DNA of 8,568 nucleotides from JBBRLG01 sp038231495. GTDB taxonomy: Bacteria > Planctomycetota > Planctomycetia > Gemmatales > Gemmataceae. A program made the translations under genes and the position numbers. The notes beneath the pieces were generated by a model. It searched no databases, was not told where the DNA came from, and saw only the letters and a program-made list of their open reading frames with translations. Shown here one piece after another: positions 4,689 through 8,568 of the stretch (positions are counted from its first letter, which is position 1; each line of letters starts with the position of its first letter). The stretch is taken from the NCBI GenBank assembly GCA_038231495.1, contig JBBRLG010000323.1:1-8568 (forward strand). The letters run 5' to 3'.

Positions 4689-6227
4689 ATGAAACCCGAG
4701 ACAACCCGCAGGGACTTTCTCCGGGGCGGAACACTGGCCGCTACCGGACTGTTGGGTGCTGCGGCCAACGGTGCCGAACCGCCGGCTCAACCCAAACCCG
4801 AACATCACCACGAACCGGAGACAGGCGACTACCCGCGCGACCACGCCGGTTCGGGCGGCCCTATCGGCAGTGCCACGGATCGCGGCAAGCTTGTGCCGGG
4901 CCTCCGTAAGGTCAGTGATCCGCCCGTGCTGGTAACGACGCCGGACCTACCCAAGCTCCCCTTCAAGATGAAAGACGGCTTCAAGGAGTTCCACCTCGTC
5001 GCCAAGCACACCCGCCGGGAGTTCCTGCCCGGCGAGTGGATGGACGTGTGGGGCTACAACGACAGCATGCCCGGCCCCACGATTGAAGTGATCGAAGGCG
5101 ACAAGGTCCGCATCGTCCTCCACAACGAGTTGCCGGAATCGACCACCCTGCACCTGCACGGCCTGGAACTGCCCAACCGCTACGACGGCGTTCACGGAGT
5201 CACCCAAGAGCCCGTCAAGCCGGGTCAGTCGTTTACTTACGAAGTGACTCTGCACCAGAACGGCACTTACATCTACCACTCCCACGGCCCCATGCAGGAA
5301 GGTCTTGGGATGGCGGGCATGTTCATTATCCACCCGCGCTCGCCCTTCACGCCGGCGGTGGACCACGACTTCGCCCTCATGGTCCAGGAATGGGCGATCA
5401 TGCCTCAGAGCACGGTTCCGAACGTGACCTCAATGGAATTCAACTGGTTCACGCTCAACGGCCGGTCGGCGCCGTACATTACGCCCCTGCTGGTGCGCCT
5501 TGGCAGTCGGGTGCGCATCCGCTTCGTGAACATGAGTCCCATCGACCACCACCCGATGCACCTGCACGGCCACACTTTTTGGGTCACCGGCACCGAGGCC
5601 GGGCGCATACCCGAATCGGCCTGGATTCCGAGTAACAACGTGCTGGTCGCCGTCGCCCAGGCCCGCGAAGTGGAGTTCATCGCGAACAACCCCGGCGACT
5701 GGGTGCTGCATTGCCACATGTTCCACCACATGATGAACCATATGACCGTGATGGTCGGCCCGATGGCCATGCAGATGCACGGGATGGGTGCAGGGAATAA
5801 TGCGCAATCGGGCATGGGGATGACCCAGGGAGGCGCGGCGTTGTCGCGCGAGAACGGGCCGAGCCTGGGACGCGGCATGGGAGAGCAAACGGGCAACGAA
5901 CGCGCGGTCCAGACCGGCAAGCAGGACATGCCAGGCATGGCCATGAAGGCGAAGAAGGTGCCCGGCTACCCGGCGGACATGATGGACATGATGGGGATGT
6001 ATTCGGAAGCCGACCTCCAGAAGATCAACAAGCCCGAAACCCGCGGGATGCGTCGCAACTGGTTTGCCGGCGTCGAGGCACTGCACACCGTCGTCCGCGT
6101 ACTGCCGCCGGAACTTTATGACAAGGTCGTGTCCGGCAAAGGAGAGGTCGCGCCGGGGGCCAGCGTTCCCGGTGGCGGAAGCGGGGACATGCCGGGAATG
6201 CCCGGAATGCACGACCACCACCACTAA
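4689..6227 (+). CDS. Tat-exported two-domain multicopper oxidase (laccase/copper-resistance type)
   Basis: This encodes 512 residues from ATG 4689. The N-terminus TRRDFLRGGTLAATGLLGAA is a twin-arginine signal, so the enzyme folds with copper before export. The first cupredoxin domain carries H155-L-H157-G and Y-H197-S-H199. The second carries H288-P-M-H291-L-H293-G-H and H341-C342-H343-X3-H347-X4-M352. This gives all eight trinuclear-cluster histidines plus a type 1 site (H288, C342, H347, axial M352). Only about 90 residues separate HSH from HPMHLH, against about 300 in CueO, so the middle domain is absent. Small two-domain oxidases of this kind assemble as trimers with the cluster at subunit interfaces. 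Residues 353-512 form an unusual tail with about 20 Met and a final HDHHH. Likely role: oxidation of Cu(I) or phenolic substrates in periplasmic copper tolerance. Confidence 0.92.
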   Translation: MKPETTRRDFLRGGTLAATGLLGAAANGAEPPAQPKPEHHHEPETGDYPRDHAGSGGPIGSATDRGKLVPGLRKVSDPPVLVTTPDLPKLPFKMKDGFKEFHLVAKHTRREFLPGEWMDVWGYNDSMPGPTIEVIEGDKVRIVLHNELPESTTLHLHGLELPNRYDGVHGVTQEPVKPGQSFTYEVTLHQNGTYIYHSHGPMQEGLGMAGMFIIHPRSPFTPAVDHDFALMVQEWAIMPQSTVPNVTSMEFNWFTLNGRSAPYITPLLVRLGSRVRIRFVNMSPIDHHPMHLHGHTFWVTGTEAGRIPESAWIPSNNVLVAVAQAREVEFIANNPGDWVLHCHMFHHMMNHMTVMVGPMAMQMHGMGAGNNAQSGMGMTQGGAALSRENGPSLGRGMGEQTGNERAVQTGKQDMPGMAMKAKKVPGYPADMMDMMGMYSEADLQKINKPETRGMRRNWFAGVEALHTVVRVLPPELYDKVVSGKGEVAPGASVPGGGSGDMPGMPGMHDHHH

Positions 6228-6254
6228 ACGCCAGCGTGGGTCGGAACTGCCGTT

Positions 6255-6318
6255 GTCAGAGCCGCGACCGTAAGGGAGTGGTGAACCCCAACCGCTCCCT
6301 TACGGTCGCGGCTCTGAC
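6255..6318. terminator. Long hairpin between convergent genes, probable bidirectional terminator or repeat element
   Basis: Arms 6255-6282 and 6291-6318 are 28 bases each: 24 consecutive perfect pairs from the outer end (GTCAGAGCCGCGACCGTAAG on the left arm), then four inner pairs including one G·T, around the loop GAACCCCA. It sits 27 bases after the oxidase stop and 22 bases after the stop of the convergent efflux gene, the right place to end both transcripts. No T-run is present on either side, so it is not a canonical intrinsic terminator. The GAGCCGCGACCGTAAGGGAG core looks like a dispersed palindromic repeat of planctomycete genomes; that resemblance is from memory. Confidence 0.75.
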
Positions 6319-6340
6319 GAGCTGATTACTGCGCGGGTCC

Positions 6341-7705
6341 TTAACGGTCGGATGAGCCGCCGTTGCCACTCTGCCGCTCCCGCGAGGAGGTACGCGCTTC
6401 GCCCGGCAAGCCCGGCGGTTCGTCCAGCCCGTCCACCAGGAGGAGGCCCAGGATCGCCACTTCGGAACGCCGCAACTGGTCGAGTGCCTGGAAGTAATCG
6501 ACGCTCATCTGGAAATAGGTCCGCTGCGCCACCAGGACTTGCGGCCACGCCGCCCGTCTTCGCCGGAAGCTGTCGAGGTACAGTTCGTAAGCCTCTTTCG
6601 CTTCCGGAATGTTGGACTTCCGATAGACTTCCACGGTTTCCAGAGCGGTGCGGTATCGCGCATATTCCCGGGCGAGGCGCTGTCGCAACGACAACTCCAC
6701 ACGGCAGGTTTCAGCCTGGGCGTAGGCGAGTTGGGCCTGAGCCGTGCGGATGTTCCCCTGATTCTTGTCGAAGACGGGTATCCGCAGCCCCACGCTAACG
6801 CTCGTCACATTGTTGCGGGTTTCAAAGTCGTAGCCGTTGGCGACGCGCAGTTGCAGGTTCGGGATCGGCTCGACTTGCTCGCGCTTTAGTCCGATCTGGT
6901 TGCGCGCCACCTCGGCCCTGGCGACGAGGAATTCGGGACTGGCTTCCAGAAGGTGAGACAGGGCGGCGTCAAAGTCGGGGACGTTGCCGGCGGCTTCCAG
7001 GTCGCCTTGAAGATGGCTCACGGGAAGGCAGGCGTTGCCGACAAAGGCTGCGAGTTGCTGCCAGGCGGCCTCGTACTGCGTGCGGGCGTTCGTCAAGGCG
7101 ACGCGCTCCTGGCGGGCTTCGATCCGGGCCTGGAGGAGGTCCGCCTTGTTCGCGGCGCCGACGTTCAACAACTCGTCCGTCGTCTTGACGGCGTCTTCGG
7201 CGACGGTAAGGAGGTCCGCCTGCACGTCGATCAGCCGTTGCATCGCCAGCAGTTGATAGAAGCGGACGCGCACGCCGTTGACCACCCGGTACTGTTGGGC
7301 GAGGGCCTGCGCCTCCGCCTGCGATACTTCCTGGGCGAATTTCGCGCGGTTGAGGCGCAGTTTGCCCCCCGTGACGATGCTCTGGTCGATGAAAAGTCCC
7401 TGCATTTCGCCGGCGCTGCCCGCGGCCCCAATGCGGTCGCCCTCGTAGCCGACGGTCGGGTTGGGATACAGGCCCGATTGAACGGCTCGGCCACGAGCCG
7501 CTTCCACCTTCGCCGCAGCCTGACTGAGTGTGGGGTTGTTTTGCAGGGCTATCTGCTCGAAGTCGGCCAGGCTGCGGGACGCATTTGTCGTTGCCGGAGA
7601 GGCGGCGGCCGGAGGATCGGTGTGTTTGTCTTGCCCGGATGCCGAACCCGCAATGCTGGCAAAAAAGGCTAGGCCGGCCAGTCCGTGGGTGAACCGTTTG
7701 CGCAT
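6341..7705 (-). CDS. TolC/CusC-type outer-membrane efflux protein
   Basis: This encodes 454 residues from ATG 7705. The open frame extends to 7915, but this ATG has AAGGGG eight bases upstream and gives a signal peptide (MRKRFTHGLAGLAFFASIAG, cleavage near SASGQ). The mature protein shows the two outer-membrane-factor repeats: LADFEQIALQNNPTLSQAAAKVEAARG at the first and FDAALSHLLEASPEFLVARAEVA at the second, each followed by YPNPTVGYEG- or IPNLQLRVANG-type strands and long coiled helices rich in Ala, Gln and Glu. It would form a trimeric channel across the outer membrane for a tripartite pump. The RND fragment to its right and the copper oxidase to its left suggest metal export (CusC/CzcC-like). 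No intact membrane-fusion protein or pump gene is in the window. Length is typical. Confidence 0.9.
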   Translation of the reverse strand: MRKRFTHGLAGLAFFASIAGSASGQDKHTDPPAAASPATTNASRSLADFEQIALQNNPTLSQAAAKVEAARGRAVQSGLYPNPTVGYEGDRIGAAGSAGEMQGLFIDQSIVTGGKLRLNRAKFAQEVSQAEAQALAQQYRVVNGVRVRFYQLLAMQRLIDVQADLLTVAEDAVKTTDELLNVGAANKADLLQARIEARQERVALTNARTQYEAAWQQLAAFVGNACLPVSHLQGDLEAAGNVPDFDAALSHLLEASPEFLVARAEVARNQIGLKREQVEPIPNLQLRVANGYDFETRNNVTSVSVGLRIPVFDKNQGNIRTAQAQLAYAQAETCRVELSLRQRLAREYARYRTALETVEVYRKSNIPEAKEAYELYLDSFRRRRAAWPQVLVAQRTYFQMSVDYFQALDQLRRSEVAILGLLLVDGLDEPPGLPGEARTSSRERQSGNGGSSDR

Positions 7706-7887
7706 GCTTGCGCCCCTTGTTGGAGTTAAGGTCCGTGCCGCCAGCACATCGCTGCGTAACGAAAGGATCGACCATGCGGCTTTTCCCCCTTCACGGGCTT
7801 GGGAGACATTTGCAAGCTTTTCGACGACAAACAAAGGATGCGGTAGCGGATGTGCGGGTTCTAATCTCGCGGAGACGGCGCGGTTGC
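7706..7887 (-). promoter_or_regulatory. Upstream region of the efflux protein gene
   Basis: These 182 bases lie between the efflux start codon and the stop of the YD-repeat fragment, and should hold the minus-strand promoter. I see no clear -35/-10 pair. An AT-richer stretch at 7805-7840 (minus strand TTGTTTGTCG...AAGCTTGCAAATG) is the best candidate area. On the plus strand an AAAGGA (7762-7767) precedes an ATG at 7774 that opens into the chimeric frame described in the findings. Confidence 0.3.
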
Positions 7888-8118
7888 CTACCCAAGTGCG
7901 GGAAAGCCTTCGCAACGGACGGAGGTGAGCTGGCCGTACCCGTCGTAGTCGAAACGAGCCGTACCCGTCGTGTCCGTCCGCACGGTTCGCCGCCCGAACT
8001 CGTCGTACTCATTCACCACAAGCGCGGTTTCCGGCTGCTCCCGAATGACCACCTTGCGGACGCGGCCCTCCTTGTCGGTTTCATGGCGGAAGGTCGTCAC
8101 CTTGTCGTCGGGGCCGAC
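7888..8118 (-). pseudogene. 3' fragment of a YD-repeat-like gene
   Basis: On the minus strand about 76 codons end in TAG at 7890..7888. The peptide includes VNEYDEFGRRTVRTDTTGTA and RFDYDGYGQLTSVRC, the YDxxGRxxxxTD pattern typical of YD/RHS-type repeats. Upstream of about 8118 the same frame continues only as the antisense of an RND pump gene, so the natural 5' part is missing. Automated calling would give a 153-residue chimera starting at 8349. An internal GTG at 8052 with AAGGAGG 14 bases upstream (8073..8067) could allow a 54-residue product, but the spacing is poor. Function cannot be assigned; the fragment is probably dead. Confidence 0.6.
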
Positions 8119-8568
8119 GGCGTGTTCTTCCAGTTCCTGTTTCCGGAGTTGATCCACGGTTGGTCGGCGCCGCCGTTGGAGTTTAGTGTGGCGGTGTGGG
8201 TCGGCTACATCGCCTGCTTCGGCATGGCGACGGAGACGGGCATCATCATGCTCGTCTATTTGCGCGAAGTGATCGACAAGCGCGGCGGCCTGGAGAAAAT
8301 CGCGTCGCTGGAAGAGTTGCGGCAGGCGGTGATCGAGGGGGCGGTCCACCGCCTGCGGCCGAAGCTGCTGACGGAGGGGGTGGCGATCATCGCCCGCGCG
8401 CCGATGCTCTGGGCAACCGGCGTGGGTGCCGAGATCATCGCGCCGATGGCGGTCCCAGTGCTGGGCGGACTACTGATCGCTGACGAGGTCGTGGACATCT
8501 TCTTGCCGGTACGGTTTTACTGGGTCCGCCGCGCCCGGTGGTTGAAGTTGCAAGAAGCGAAAGCACGG
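8119..8568 (+). pseudogene. C-terminal fragment of a CusA/CzcA-type RND heavy-metal pump
   Basis: From about 8119 the plus strand reads GVFFQFLFPELIHGWSAPP, then EFSVAVWVGYIACFGMATET, a MLVYLREVIDKRGGLE segment, GAVHRLRPKLLTEGVAI, PMLWATGVGAEIIAPMAVPV and a final transmembrane helix ending VRFYWVRRARWLKL. This corresponds to the last two or three transmembrane helices (about 150 residues) of the roughly 1,000-residue inner-membrane proton/metal antiporter. The N-terminal portion is absent: upstream bases are the antisense of a YD-repeat gene. The frame is open to the window edge, so the true C-terminus should lie just outside. It pairs logically with the efflux channel gene on the other strand, suggesting a once complete efflux operon that was rearranged. 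Confidence 0.8.

Noticed and set aside
5430..6224. A 264-codon minus-strand frame antisense to the oxidase
   Set aside because: It is His/Val-rich because it is opposite Met- and His-coding codons, with no domain and no upstream signal.
6255..6318. MITE interpretation of the long hairpin
   Set aside because: No direct repeats resembling a target duplication flank it (CGTT against GAGC), and the arms meet over an eight-base loop with no interior.
6969..7775. A 268-codon minus-strand frame overlapping the efflux gene
   Set aside because: Its sequence is Arg/Gly/Pro-rich frame-shadow composition, while the overlapping frame has a signal peptide and both outer-membrane-factor repeats.

Overview
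The window looks like a chromosomal segment of a GC-rich, Gram-negative-type bacterium, most likely a planctomycete of the Gemmata type. This is an inference from gene style: a long TPR array fused to a sulfotransferase, an RND-pump tail of the AVWVGYIACFGMATETG type, YD-repeat debris, and abundant palindromic and mobile-element fragments. No rRNA, tRNA or CRISPR array is present to confirm it.

Layout, left to right. Positions 1-69 hold the first 23 codons of a leftward gene with a perfect Shine-Dalgarno, probably an insertion-sequence transposase. Positions 70-416 are a repeat-rich gap with an 18-bp palindrome, a 9-bp-stem hairpin, and a 37-bp repeat whose second copy spans the stop codon of the next gene. 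Positions 417-2612 (minus) encode a TPR-array protein with a C-terminal sulfotransferase domain. Positions 2788-3717 (plus) encode a LysR-family regulator, 3835-4335 (plus) a secreted cupin, and 4689-6227 (plus) a Tat-exported two-domain multicopper oxidase with a Met/His-rich tail. A strong hairpin at 6255-6318 separates the oxidase from a convergent TolC/CusC-type outer-membrane efflux protein (6341-7705, minus). To the right of that lie two gene fragments joined head to head: the 3' end of a YD-repeat-like gene (7888-8118, minus) and the 3' part of a CusA/CzcA-type RND pump gene (from about 8119, plus, leaving the window).

Functionally the middle and right parts read as a copper or heavy-metal handling locus: a periplasmic copper oxidase, an outer-membrane efflux channel and an RND pump remnant, with a LysR regulator and a periplasmic cupin. 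The TPR-sulfotransferase and the transposase are probably unrelated neighbours.

The most interesting structures are not the genes themselves. First, the promoter, leader and first 13 codons of the oxidase have a degenerate copy in front of lysR, where they now form a 13-codon Tat-like stub overlapping the lysR start. Second, a 182-bp MITE-like element with 28-bp terminal inverted repeats (27/28) and a perfect 9-bp target duplication sits one base after the cupin stop codon. Third, the YD-repeat/RND junction creates an open chimeric frame on the plus strand from 7774 to the window end.
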